The position numbers and the translations under genes were made by a program. From the NCBI GenBank assembly GCA_937128785.1, contig CAKZMS010000039.1, forward strand, positions 1 to 6,443: 6,443 bases of DNA. Reading direction: 5' to 3'. The DNA comes from an uncultured Opitutaceae bacterium (GTDB taxonomy: Bacteria; Verrucomicrobiota; Verrucomicrobiia; Opitutales; Opitutaceae). The notes beneath the pieces were generated by a model, which ran no database searches, was not told the DNA's origin, and saw nothing but the letters and a program-made list of their open reading frames with translations. Every line of letters starts with the position of its first letter. Position 1 is the first letter of the stretch. Positions 1 through 5,148 of the stretch are shown here, piece by piece.

Positions 1-2
1 GC

Positions 3-791
3 TATCTCGGCGGTTTGCTCAGTTTGGTGATCGCGCTGGTGATTATCCAAAGCGGAGAAGGGCGCGCGCAGTGGACGTTTCTGGCGACGGGACTCTTCTT
101 TTTTGGCGCGAGTTTACCGACCCTGTTGTTGCTCAAGGAGCGGGCAAAGCCGCGTCCACTGGCTCCGGGGCAGACTTACCGGCAGCTGGCGTGGAAGCAG
201 TTTGGTGACATGCGCCGGGAGCTGCCGCAGCACCGGAAATTACTGAAGTTTTTTGGCGCGATGACCTGCTATTTGGCCGGCCTGATGGCGGTGGTGGGTT
301 TTGCCGCGGGGTATGCGACCGAGGTGATCGGCATGGAGCAGTCCCAGATCATCGGACTGTTCATCGTGCTGCAGTTGGCGGGCGTGGCCGGGGCGTTTGG
401 ATTTGGATTTTTGCAGGACCGCACGGGTCCCAAGATTCCGTTGGCGGCGGCCTTGGTTATCTGGATGGCCGCGTGTTTGTGGGCCGCGGTGTGCACCACC
501 GTGACGGAGTTTTATGCCATCGGGGTTTTGGCGGGGATCGGCATGGGTTCGCTGCAGTCGGCGAGTCGTGCCGTGGTGTCCACGCTGACTCCGCCCGGGC
601 GTTCCGGAGAGTTTTTTGGCTACTGGGGATTCTTTGCCAAACTCGCGGCGGTCATCGGCACCTTTGTATTTGGGAACATGGTTTCGCTGACGGACTACCG
701 GGTCGCGATCACCGCCAACACCGGATTCTTCCTCGTGGGTCTCATCATTCTGCTGCGAATCAAGTTACCGCGGGGTGACGGCGATACATGA
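3..791 (+). CDS. UMF1/Atg22-type MFS transporter, C-terminal part (5' end outside window)
   Basis: This is a multi-pass inner-membrane transporter of the major facilitator superfamily. The reading frame is open to the left edge and has no credible start there, so about 262 C-terminal codons are present. It opens with YLGGLLSLVIALVII, typical of the end of the N-terminal six-helix half. A charged central loop follows (KERAKPRPL to PQHRKLLKF), then roughly six more hydrophobic helices. FGFLQDRTGPK is a motif-A-like loop. The stretch GSLQSASRAVVSTLTP followed by EFFGYWGFFAK is the most diagnostic: UMF1/Atg22-like proteins carry a similar G-x-Q-x-x-S-R…P…EFFG signature. The substrate cannot be read from the sequence. 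Bacterial members are mostly uncharacterised, and the yeast homologue Atg22 is a vacuolar amino-acid effluxer. The stop is TGA. No strong T-tailed terminator follows, only a weak stem (AACTC/GAGTT at 796-809). The family call is fairly secure and the function is not. Confidence 0.85.
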   Translation, partial: YLGGLLSLVIALVIIQSGEGRAQWTFLATGLFFFGASLPTLLLLKERAKPRPLAPGQTYRQLAWKQFGDMRRELPQHRKLLKFFGAMTCYLAGLMAVVGFAAGYATEVIGMEQSQIIGLFIVLQLAGVAGAFGFGFLQDRTGPKIPLAAALVIWMAACLWAAVCTTVTEFYAIGVLAGIGMGSLQSASRAVVSTLTPPGRSGEFFGYWGFFAKLAAVIGTFVFGNMVSLTDYRVAITANTGFFLVGLIILLRIKLPRGDGDT

Positions 792-1046
792 AATTAACTC
801 CTCCGAGTTGGCACGAAGGTTGCACTTAAGGACGCGAAGTTCCTCTTAGTGGAGCTGTCGGGAGTTCTTTGATTCGGGGATCCACCCCTGCGCTTTCGGG
901 CAACGTGAGTTCGCGAGTTTCCTCACGTTGTCCGGTTCGGTTTCGGCCGGACCTCGGTTCGGTCGGATGTGCTCCGGTTCTATTCAGATCCGGGGCAACC
1001 AAACCAAAAAACCAAAACGGTGTCCTGCCGTCTCAGGACAAACACC
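792..1046 (+). promoter_or_regulatory. Structured intergenic leader ahead of the TonB-domain gene
   Basis: This 255-base stretch holds no credible gene but has several inverted repeats. An imperfect stem pairs CACT with AGTG around 823-851. GGGG at 876-879 pairs with CCCC at 885-888. A 12-bp stem with one G-T wobble joins 898-909 and 922-933 (core CAACGTGAG/CTCACGTTG). A smaller stem, TCCGG/CCGGA at 931-935 and 947-951, competes with it for bases 931-933. A 7-bp stem with one wobble joins 971-977 and 990-996. A CA-rich single-stranded stretch follows, then the hairpin at 1021-1040. I found no convincing -35/-10 pair; TTGCAC at 820 with TCTTAG 18 bases on is weak. The density of stems suggests a regulated 5' UTR, but I recognise no riboswitch class. 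Confidence 0.4.
1021..1040 (+). promoter_or_regulatory. Hairpin enclosing the ribosome binding site of the TonB-domain gene
   Basis: TGTCCTG (1021-1027) and CAGGACA (1034-1040) are perfect reverse complements around the 6-base loop CCGTCT. The 3' arm contains AGGA (1035-1038), the only Shine-Dalgarno-like sequence at proper spacing, 8 bases before the ATG at 1047. The folded form would therefore hide the ribosome binding site. Such an arrangement could be a translational switch (thermosensor, protein-binding site or leader switch), or it could be incidental. Confidence 0.5.
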
Positions 1047-1436
1047 ATGAACGCAGTAAAGAAACTCGCAATCGTGCTCAGCCTCGGTGCTTCGGTCGTT
1101 TCCGCTTCGGCGGCCTCGATTGAAAAAGCCTACGTCGAATCGTTCGACGGTGTGACTGACCAACCGGTTCCCGTATCGGTGGTGGCTCCGGCCATCCTCG
1201 CTGATCGGGGAGCGGAGGTCATTCTCGAGTTCGTGGTTGATACCGCCGGGGTGCCGCAAGGCATCAAGGTGGCATCTTCCAACAACGAGAAGCTCGCCGC
1301 CGCCGCGATCAAAGCCGTGACCGAATGGCGTTTCACGCCACGGGTCAAAGATGGCGAAGCAGTGGAGTCGAAAGTTCGTCTCCCGTTCGTCGCCGGCCTG
1401 CCGGGGATCTCGAATGATCGTTACGCGATCTTCTGA
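1047..1436 (+). CDS. Short secreted or membrane-anchored TonB C-terminal-domain protein
   Basis: This 129-residue protein probably belongs to the energy-transducer TonB superfamily. Residues 1-23 form a signal peptide or anchor: K5 K6, a hydrophobic core LAIVLSLGASVV, then SASAA with possible signal-peptidase cleavage after residue 22 or 23. Residues 40-115 match a TonB_C fold: P-V-P-V, then AEVILEFVVDTAGVPQGIKV, then AAIKAVTEWRFTPRVKDG, ending in VRLPF. The W-R-F-x-P block is the best hallmark. Classical TonB is about 240 residues with a membrane anchor, a long proline-rich periplasmic linker and this domain. Here the linker is missing, so spanning the periplasm to reach an outer-membrane receptor is unlikely. 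A periplasmic or partner-dependent role is more plausible. The ATG at 1047 was chosen because it gives AGGA at 8 bases and a clean signal peptide. The frame extends upstream to 969 but that part looks non-coding. A terminator follows. Confidence 0.85.
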   Translation: MNAVKKLAIVLSLGASVVSASAASIEKAYVESFDGVTDQPVPVSVVAPAILADRGAEVILEFVVDTAGVPQGIKVASSNNEKLAAAAIKAVTEWRFTPRVKDGEAVESKVRLPFVAGLPGISNDRYAIF

Positions 1437-1473
1437 GATGCGCTTGAGTAGCTAGATAAAGATAGAAAACAAC

Positions 1474-1513
1474 CGGGCCGTCCTGCTCCCCAGCGGGGCG
1501 GCCCGTATTCTTT
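1474..1513 (+). terminator. Rho-independent terminator after the TonB-domain gene, possibly bidirectional
   Basis: CGGGCCG (1474-1480) pairs perfectly with CGGCCCG (1499-1505). The stem can continue inward with two wobbles to 1486/1493, giving about 13 bp and a 6-base loop. TATTCTTT (1506-1513) follows as a T-rich tail, 37 bases after the TGA at 1436. On the other strand the same hairpin is followed by the complement of the A-rich stretch 1455-1472 (GTTGTTTTCTATCTTTAT), so it could also end the minus-strand rim operon, which stops at 1628. Confidence 0.75.
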
Positions 1514-1518
1514 GGAGA

Positions 1519-1620
1519 GGTAGGGCGGTCTCGCCGAGACCGCCGGTTTCATTGTGTTGGGTTTGCGGTGTTGTCTTACCACTCCTCCGCAATCGGCGCG
1601 CTGGGCCAGCAAGCCCTACC
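1519..1620. repeat. Pair of inverted REP-like foldback elements (BIME-like)
   Basis: The element is bounded by GGTAGGGC (1519-1526) and its exact reverse complement GCCCTACC (1613-1620). Just inside the left end, GGCGGTCTCG (1524-1533) and CGAGACCGCC (1535-1544) form a perfect 10-bp foldback around one base. Read from the right end on the minus strand, the same head GGTAGGGC precedes a second foldback, GCTGG/CCAGC (1600-1604 and 1606-1610), around one base. Each half is thus a conserved head carrying GTAG followed by a palindrome, in opposite orientations. That is the layout of REP/BIME elements mobilised by RAYT (TnpA-REP, Y1 HUH) transposases. No transposase is present in the window. The element lies in the 3' intergenic space between the terminator and the rim operon. 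Confidence 0.65.
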
Positions 1621-1627
1621 TTCTCGC

Positions 1628-2710
1628 CTAAGCCGAGCTCGGTGGCACCTGGCGAAAGCTGGTGGCCAAGTGGCGCTCCGCTTGGCGCAGAACATCCCGG
1701 CTGGAAGTGCCCTCGGCCAGTGATTTCTCGATCTTTTTGATGGACAGGGAGGGACGTCCGATATGGCAGACGGGTTCACCGGGTTTTACTCCCGGGAGTG
1801 TGGTCATCCCGAGCACGATGCCATTGATCGGCGATGTGAGCACGTTCTGATCCTCGCCCATGATGGAGACGTTTGACGCGATCTCCTGGCCGGCTTTGAC
1901 GATTTGTCCCGGGGCCACATGAAAACGCAAAATACCGCCCACCTTGGCGCGCACCCACACTGTCCGGTTTACCCGGGTTTGATAGGCGGGGATGGTCGGT
2001 TTGCCTCGCAACATGTCGAGACTGATCAGCACATTGCGCACGCCTCTCACACCGAACTGCACCATGGCGGGCTCGATTTTCCATGGTTCTCCCGCTTCCA
2101 CACAAATGGTCGGGCAACCGGCGGCACACGCTTCGCGCCGGAATGACCCCTCTGGCCCGGCCCCGCCGATCAGCAGCTCGGCGCCAAAAGCCTCGGCGAT
2201 CTTGCGGATCTTGGGATCGGATAGTTTCGCGCGGATGTTAGGGTAGTTGGTGCGTTGGATGGCGGCGGTATGCAGATCGATACCGTAGTCGCATTTGCGC
2301 ACGACGTTCTCGAAAAACGCGTGTGCCACCCGGGCGGCGAGACTGCCGTTGGGCGATCCGGGAAAACTTCGGTTGAGATCACGCCGATCGGGCAGGTAGC
2401 GCTCGTTGGCTTCGAACCCGAACACGTTCACCACCGGCACCAGAATCAGTGTGCCCCGGCTAAGACTGAGCGAATCATGGAACAGCAGGTCGTGGATGAC
2501 GCCCACGCCGTTGAGCTCATCGCCGTGGATGGCGGCGGTCACGAAGACGACCGGGCCGGGCTTTTTGGCGCGGATCACGCGCAGGCGGATCGACACGTCG
2601 TCACCGAGATAAGTCTCGGAGACTTTGAGACGGATGTCGGCTTGCTGTCCGGCGGCGACGGTTTGGCCGGCGATATTAAAACGACGGCGGGAAGTGGGTT
2701 GAGCGGTCAT
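1628..2710 (-). CDS. Succinylglutamate desuccinylase/aspartoacylase (AstE/AspA) family zinc hydrolase
   Basis: This is a 360-residue zinc-dependent hydrolase of the AstE/AspA family, related to M14 carboxypeptidases. The first zinc site is in AAIHGDELNG (H62, E65) and the third ligand is H147 in GIDLHT. DRRDLNRSFPG (108-118) is the conserved substrate-binding loop. VEAGE (204-208) holds the likely catalytic glutamate E205. Residues about 245-320 form a second, beta-rich domain with a biotinyl-like GGILRFHVAPGQIVKAG segment, as in other AstE-like proteins. The ATG at 2710 was chosen because it shares its A with the TGA of the upstream rimK (TGATG), a translational coupling arrangement. The open frame extends to 2809 but only by overlapping rimK. 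It is the third gene of the operon. The family includes amide hydrolases acting on acylated amino acids. Its place beside a glutamate ligase suggests it removes glutamate or trims a glutamylated product, which is inference. A true arginine-catabolic AstE is unlikely because no other ast gene is nearby. Confidence 0.85.
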   Translation of the reverse strand: MTAQPTSRRRFNIAGQTVAAGQQADIRLKVSETYLGDDVSIRLRVIRAKKPGPVVFVTAAIHGDELNGVGVIHDLLFHDSLSLSRGTLILVPVVNVFGFEANERYLPDRRDLNRSFPGSPNGSLAARVAHAFFENVVRKCDYGIDLHTAAIQRTNYPNIRAKLSDPKIRKIAEAFGAELLIGGAGPEGSFRREACAAGCPTICVEAGEPWKIEPAMVQFGVRGVRNVLISLDMLRGKPTIPAYQTRVNRTVWVRAKVGGILRFHVAPGQIVKAGQEIASNVSIMGEDQNVLTSPINGIVLGMTTLPGVKPGEPVCHIGRPSLSIKKIEKSLAEGTSSRDVLRQAERHLATSFRQVPPSSA

Positions 2711-3897
2711 CAGGATTCCGTCTTTTTCTTCACCGATTTCTTCTTCGGGCGGCGTCGTGCGTTGAGATCGGGCACCAGGTTGAGCAGGGCTGATTTCACG
2801 CCGTAACACACTAGCACGTCGCCGGCCATGATGGCCCGATCATTGCGGGGGTTGGGGATGGTTATGCCGCCTCGTTGAATGCTGAGGATCACGATGTCTT
2901 TGTCGCGGAGCCCGGTGTCTTTCACGCTCTTGCCGACAAATTCGGAATCGGGTCCGACGGGCAACTCAGCGACCTGATAGCCGCGGGCAAGCGTGAGGCG
3001 GTGACGGATATCGAAGTCCTCGAAACGGACCTGATCCTCGAGGTGCTTGATGATGTCTCCGGCGATATCGAGGCCGGTCGCCTTTTCGATGCCTTCCAAG
3101 CCGGGCGAGGAATTGACCTCCATGATCTGGGGACCGTCCGTGCCCTCGAGCATATCGACGCCGGCTACGCGCAGGCCGAGAATATGGGCGGCGCGCACTG
3201 CCGTGGCTTCGAATTCCGGAGAAAGCGTCACTGCTTCGGTGGTGCCGCCGCGATGCACGTTGCTCCGGAACTCGGTCCCGACGGCACTGCGGCGCATGGC
3301 GGCCACGACCCGGTCGCCGATGACGAAGGCGCGCAGATCTTTGCCCTTACTCTCGGCGACGAACTTTTGGATGATCACCTGTTGGCTGGTGCTCTGCAGG
3401 GTTTCGATGATGGCCTCGGCGACCTTGGTGGTTTCGGCTAGAATCACGCCGATGCCTTGGGTGCCCTCGAGAAGTTTGATCACGACCGGAGCCCCGCCGA
3501 CCCGTTCGATAGCTCCTAGGATACTTTTGCGGTCGCGCACGAAGGCGGTGGCCGGCATGCCCAATTTGTAGCGACTCAGCACCTGCAGGGAACGCAGCTT
3601 GTCCCGCGACATGGTGATGGCGTGGGATCCATTGAGGGTGAAGGTGCCCATTTGCTCGAACTGTCGCACCACCGCGGTGCCGTAAAACGTCACGGAAGAT
3701 CCGATGCGCGGGATGACCGCGTCGTAAGAGCTCAGTTCTTTTCCCCGGTAGTCGATCGAGGGACCGTCGGTGTCGAGATGGATACCCATCTTCATGACAT
3801 TGAGCCCGACGATCTTGTGACCTCGCTTCTCGGCGGCCTCTCTCAAGCGAGTGGACGAGTAGTTTTTGGGCTCACGGGTGAGCAGGGCGATTTTCAT
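2710..3897 (-). CDS. rimK: RimK-family ATP-grasp alpha-L-glutamate ligase with C-terminal TrkA-C/RCK_C-like domain
   Basis: This is a 395-residue cytoplasmic ligase. In E. coli, RimK (about 300 residues) adds glutamates to the C-terminus of ribosomal protein S6 using ATP. Residues 1-95 are the N-terminal RimK domain (MKIALLTREP start, PRIG at 63-66, LNGS at 88-91). The ATP-grasp domain covers about 95-290: K100 in SRDK, K141 and the glycine loop in VIKLLEGTQGIGV (139-151), GKDLRAFV (185-192), GVDML with D248, and MEVNSSPG with E260 and N262. These are the metal-ligand residues and positions I recall for E. coli RimK. Residues about 300-370 (YQVAELPVGPDSEFVGKSVKD to IMAGDVLVCYG) are extra and look like a TrkA-C/RCK_C domain. 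The tail is lysine/arginine-rich (RRRPKKK, then KKK). The ATG at 3897 overlaps the rimB stop by 4 bases (ATGA) and has AAGGA upstream. The substrate here is unproven. Lysine- or cofactor-modifying relatives such as LysX are possible but less likely given the neighbours. Confidence 0.9.
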   Translation of the reverse strand: MKIALLTREPKNYSSTRLREAAEKRGHKIVGLNVMKMGIHLDTDGPSIDYRGKELSSYDAVIPRIGSSVTFYGTAVVRQFEQMGTFTLNGSHAITMSRDKLRSLQVLSRYKLGMPATAFVRDRKSILGAIERVGGAPVVIKLLEGTQGIGVILAETTKVAEAIIETLQSTSQQVIIQKFVAESKGKDLRAFVIGDRVVAAMRRSAVGTEFRSNVHRGGTTEAVTLSPEFEATAVRAAHILGLRVAGVDMLEGTDGPQIMEVNSSPGLEGIEKATGLDIAGDIIKHLEDQVRFEDFDIRHRLTLARGYQVAELPVGPDSEFVGKSVKDTGLRDKDIVILSIQRGGITIPNPRNDRAIMAGDVLVCYGVKSALLNLVPDLNARRRPKKKSVKKKTES

Positions 3898-4343
3898 TTG
3901 GATTTCCTTTTCATGACTCGTTTCCGCGTCAGGTAGGTGCGCCCGGCGTCGACGATATAGTGAGGCGAGAGTGCGGAGCGTCCGATGAGCATGCGGCAAA
4001 GCATGTTCTCGCGGCTGACCAAGGTAAATTCAGCTAGCTCGCTCCGCCCGCCCAACTCCAGCGTCGTCGCCACCACATAGCGGGTCTCACGCTCACCGTT
4101 GCTGGATTTGATCACGGTCGTGCGGACGATGTCGGCGGTGATCCATTTGCGTCGCCGCCGATGTTGATTGCTCAGCACGACATCGAATCGAATCTTCTCA
4201 CGGGGCAGGAGCTCGATTTGGTCGACGTCTAAGGCCGAGGTTTTTGCGCCGGTATCGATCTTTGCGCGCAACTTCGGAATGTGCCAATCAGGCAGGGCGA
4301 TCAACTCCCGCCAACCGACAGTGATCTTGGGAGCAGTGGGCAT
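3894..4343 (-). CDS. rimB: RimB-type retropepsin-like protease ("ATP-dependent zinc protease" / RimK/LysX family, PF05618)
   Basis: This is a 149-residue soluble protein of the family often labelled ATP-dependent zinc protease. Members behave as pepsin/retropepsin-like aspartic proteases, and in Pseudomonas RimB acts with RimK. The N-terminus has VGWRELIALPDW (9-20). The catalytic motif AKIDTGAKTSAL spans 28-38 with D30-T31-G32-A33. RMLIGRSALSPHYIVDAG (117-134) is the conserved C-terminal hydrophobic-glycine block. One D-T-G per chain implies a homodimer, as in retropepsins. There is no signal peptide, so it should be cytoplasmic. It is the first gene of the operon and its TGA overlaps the rimK ATG. 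The ATG at 4343 puts the family motif near residue 9, as is usual, but no Shine-Dalgarno is visible before it. The likely role is cleaving or trimming glutamate tails made by RimK, which is inference from family and context. Confidence 0.85.
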   Translation of the reverse strand: MPTAPKITVGWRELIALPDWHIPKLRAKIDTGAKTSALDVDQIELLPREKIRFDVVLSNQHRRRRKWITADIVRTTVIKSSNGERETRYVVATTLELGGRSELAEFTLVSRENMLCRMLIGRSALSPHYIVDAGRTYLTRKRVMKRKSK

Positions 4344-4476
4344 GGAACCACGGGATTAGAAAGCAGCCAAGATGCAAGATTAGATGGCGCCTGATTTTGG
4401 GATCCGCGAAACGCTGAAGATAGGGGTAACTTACGGACTCGCCTGCTCCAGCAGGGCGGCGCATGTTCGGCCGCTG
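4344..4476. promoter_or_regulatory. Divergent intergenic region between rimB and the VUT gene
   Basis: This 133-base region must hold the promoters of both divergent units. On the minus strand TCTAAT occurs twice (near 4352-4359 and 4377-4384) as a possible -10 for rimB, without a good -35. On the plus strand GATTAGA is repeated at 4354-4360 and 4378-4384. Just before the VUT ATG lie two small stems: CCTGC/GCAGG (4442-4446 and 4451-4455, loop TCCA) and GCGGC/GCCGC (4456-4460 and 4470-4474). The ten bases TGGGATCCGC occur at 4398-4407 and again at 4478-4487, in the VUT start region. No preQ1 riboswitch consensus is recognisable although the family downstream is often linked to queuosine. Confidence 0.35.
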
Positions 4477-5004
4477 ATGGGATCCGCTGTCATTTATGTC
4501 GCGGCCGTGCTGGTCGCCAACCTTACCGCCACGTGGTTCATTCCGCTGCCGATTTTTGGGCAGGTGGCGGTGGGCACGTTTGTGTTCGGATTCACCTTTA
4601 CCCAGCGCGATCGCATGCATCGCAAGGGCCGCAAGTTTGTCTATGCCGTGATCTTCATGGCGGCGTTTCTCAGCGCTATGTTGTCGGTGGTCGGGCAAGT
4701 GGAGCCACGGATCATTCTCGCGTCGGTCATCGCAATCATTCTGTCGGAAACCGCTGATACCGAGGTCTACCAACGGCTCCTGGCTAAGTCGTGGTGGCAC
4801 CGGGTGTTGTCGTCCAACGCGGTGAGCATTCCGCTCGATTCGATCTTCTTCAACCTGGTGGCGTTCCTCGGGGTGTTTGATGCGCGGTTTCTTGTGTCAC
4901 TGATTGTCGGCGAGATCGTCGTGAAATTTGCCGTCGGGGCGGTCACCGCCATTTGGCGCAGCAAGCACGAGCGTCCCGCCAAGGCTGACAGTCCCACAAC
5001 TTAA
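4477..5004 (+). CDS. Short VUT (Vut_1) family membrane protein, probable queuosine-precursor transporter relative
   Basis: This is a 175-residue polytopic inner-membrane protein with about five to six hydrophobic segments (near 3-20, 27-42, 53-73, 78-92, 113-133, 138-160). It matches the short form of the Vut_1 family that includes E. coli YhhQ, an importer of the queuosine precursor preQ0/preQ1. Recognisable blocks are VGTFVFGFTFTQRDRMH (32-48), SETADTEVYQRL (90-101) and SSNAVSIPLDSIFFNLVAF (112-130). They carry the polar/acidic membrane residues E91, D94 and D121. The ATG at 4477 begins directly before the first hydrophobic segment. An in-frame ATG at 4384 would add 31 hydrophilic residues with poor coding character, so I consider it less likely. 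Neither start has a clear Shine-Dalgarno. The gene is divergent from the rim operon. Other queuosine genes are absent, so transport of preQ0/preQ1 is a family-based guess. Confidence 0.75.
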   Translation: MGSAVIYVAAVLVANLTATWFIPLPIFGQVAVGTFVFGFTFTQRDRMHRKGRKFVYAVIFMAAFLSAMLSVVGQVEPRIILASVIAIILSETADTEVYQRLLAKSWWHRVLSSNAVSIPLDSIFFNLVAFLGVFDARFLVSLIVGEIVVKFAVGAVTAIWRSKHERPAKADSPTT

Positions 5005-5020
5005 CCCCAACAGTGGATCC

Positions 5021-5026
5021 TATAAT
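5021..5026 (+). promoter_or_regulatory. Perfect -10 hexamer (TATAAT) with no clear -35
   Basis: TATAAT lies 16 bases after the VUT stop codon. No TTGACA-like hexamer lies 16-18 bases upstream; the sequence there (around 4997-5004) is only AACTTA-like. If active, transcription would start near 5033, just before the two alternative hairpins and the T-run at 5105-5110. This would give a transcript of about 80 bases with no gene downstream on this strand. A chance match cannot be excluded. Confidence 0.3.
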
Positions 5027-5050
5027 CTCAAGGGAACGATGAGGATATAG

Positions 5051-5079
5051 GCTAGTTTAACCAATATGGTTAAACTAGC
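5051..5079. repeat. Perfect 12-bp inverted repeat (hairpin A or operator-like dyad)
   Basis: GCTAGTTTAACC (5051-5062) and GGTTAAACTAGC (5068-5079) are exact reverse complements around AATAT. No T-run follows directly on the plus strand, so alone it is a poor intrinsic terminator. Downstream on the minus strand it is followed by CTATATCCTC, which is also weak. The AT-rich symmetric form could equally be a protein operator. Confidence 0.7.
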
Positions 5080-5110
5080 GCACGGGTAGTCTCCAGAGCG
5101 CTAGTTTTTT
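5072..5110 (+). terminator. Terminator-like hairpin B with T-run
   Basis: AAACTAGCGC (5072-5081) and GCGCTAGTTT (5098-5107) are exact reverse complements around a 16-base loop. The 3' arm flows into six Ts (5105-5110), and GGTTGTTT follows. This fits an intrinsic terminator for the VUT transcript, whose stop is about 70 bases upstream. Its 5' arm is also the 3' arm of the competing 12-bp hairpin, which would act as an antiterminator. Confidence 0.55.
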
Positions 5111-5148
5111 GGTTGTTTCCGAGGCTTGGGCTTGGGTCGAGCTCAAGT

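Larger units (their letters stand above)
5033..5110 (+). ncRNA. Candidate small RNA or attenuator-like element between convergent genes
   Basis: From a possible start after TATAAT (5021-5026) the sequence holds AAGGGA, then a three-codon ORF at 5039-5050 (ATG AGG ATA TAG, Met-Arg-Ile). Two overlapping hairpins follow. Hairpin A pairs 5051-5062 with 5068-5079. Hairpin B pairs 5072-5081 with 5098-5107 and runs into TTTTTT. The A and B stems share 5072-5079, so only one can form. This is attenuator geometry, but no plus-strand gene lies downstream within the window. A stand-alone small RNA, or a 3'-end RNA released from the VUT transcript, is therefore the simplest reading if it is real. Confidence 0.3.

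Noticed and set aside
981..986. TATTCA as a -10 box for the TonB-domain gene
   Set aside because: It matches only part of the consensus, lacks a -35, and sits in the loop of a stem. It is not distinguishable from chance.
792..1046. Cobalamin riboswitch ahead of the TonB-domain gene
   Set aside because: No B12-box or GCCACTG-like core could be found, and the leader's stems do not follow that architecture.
2711..2809. Upstream 33-codon extension of the AstE-like protein
   Set aside because: It lies wholly inside the 3' end of rimK in another frame. The ATG at 2710 overlapping the rimK stop is a standard coupled start and fits the family's N-terminus.
2255..3441. Long plus-strand open frames (2255-2806 and 2875-3441)
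   Set aside because: Both are antisense to rimK and the AstE-like gene, whose motifs are unmistakable. The plus-strand translations have no recognisable domain and reflect high-GC shadowing.
3898..3999. Upstream 34-codon extension of RimK
   Set aside because: It overlaps the end of rimB in another frame. RimK proteins start at MKIALL-like sequence, and the ATG at 3897 has AAGGA upstream and an ATGA overlap.
4384..4476. preQ1 riboswitch ahead of the VUT gene
   Set aside because: There is no C-rich loop plus A-rich tail of the preQ1-I pattern, and the stretch before the ATG is GC-rich.
4288..4800. Minus-strand open frame of 170 codons
   Set aside because: It overlaps the VUT gene and the rimB start, lacks any recognisable domain, and would place rimB's start inside another gene.
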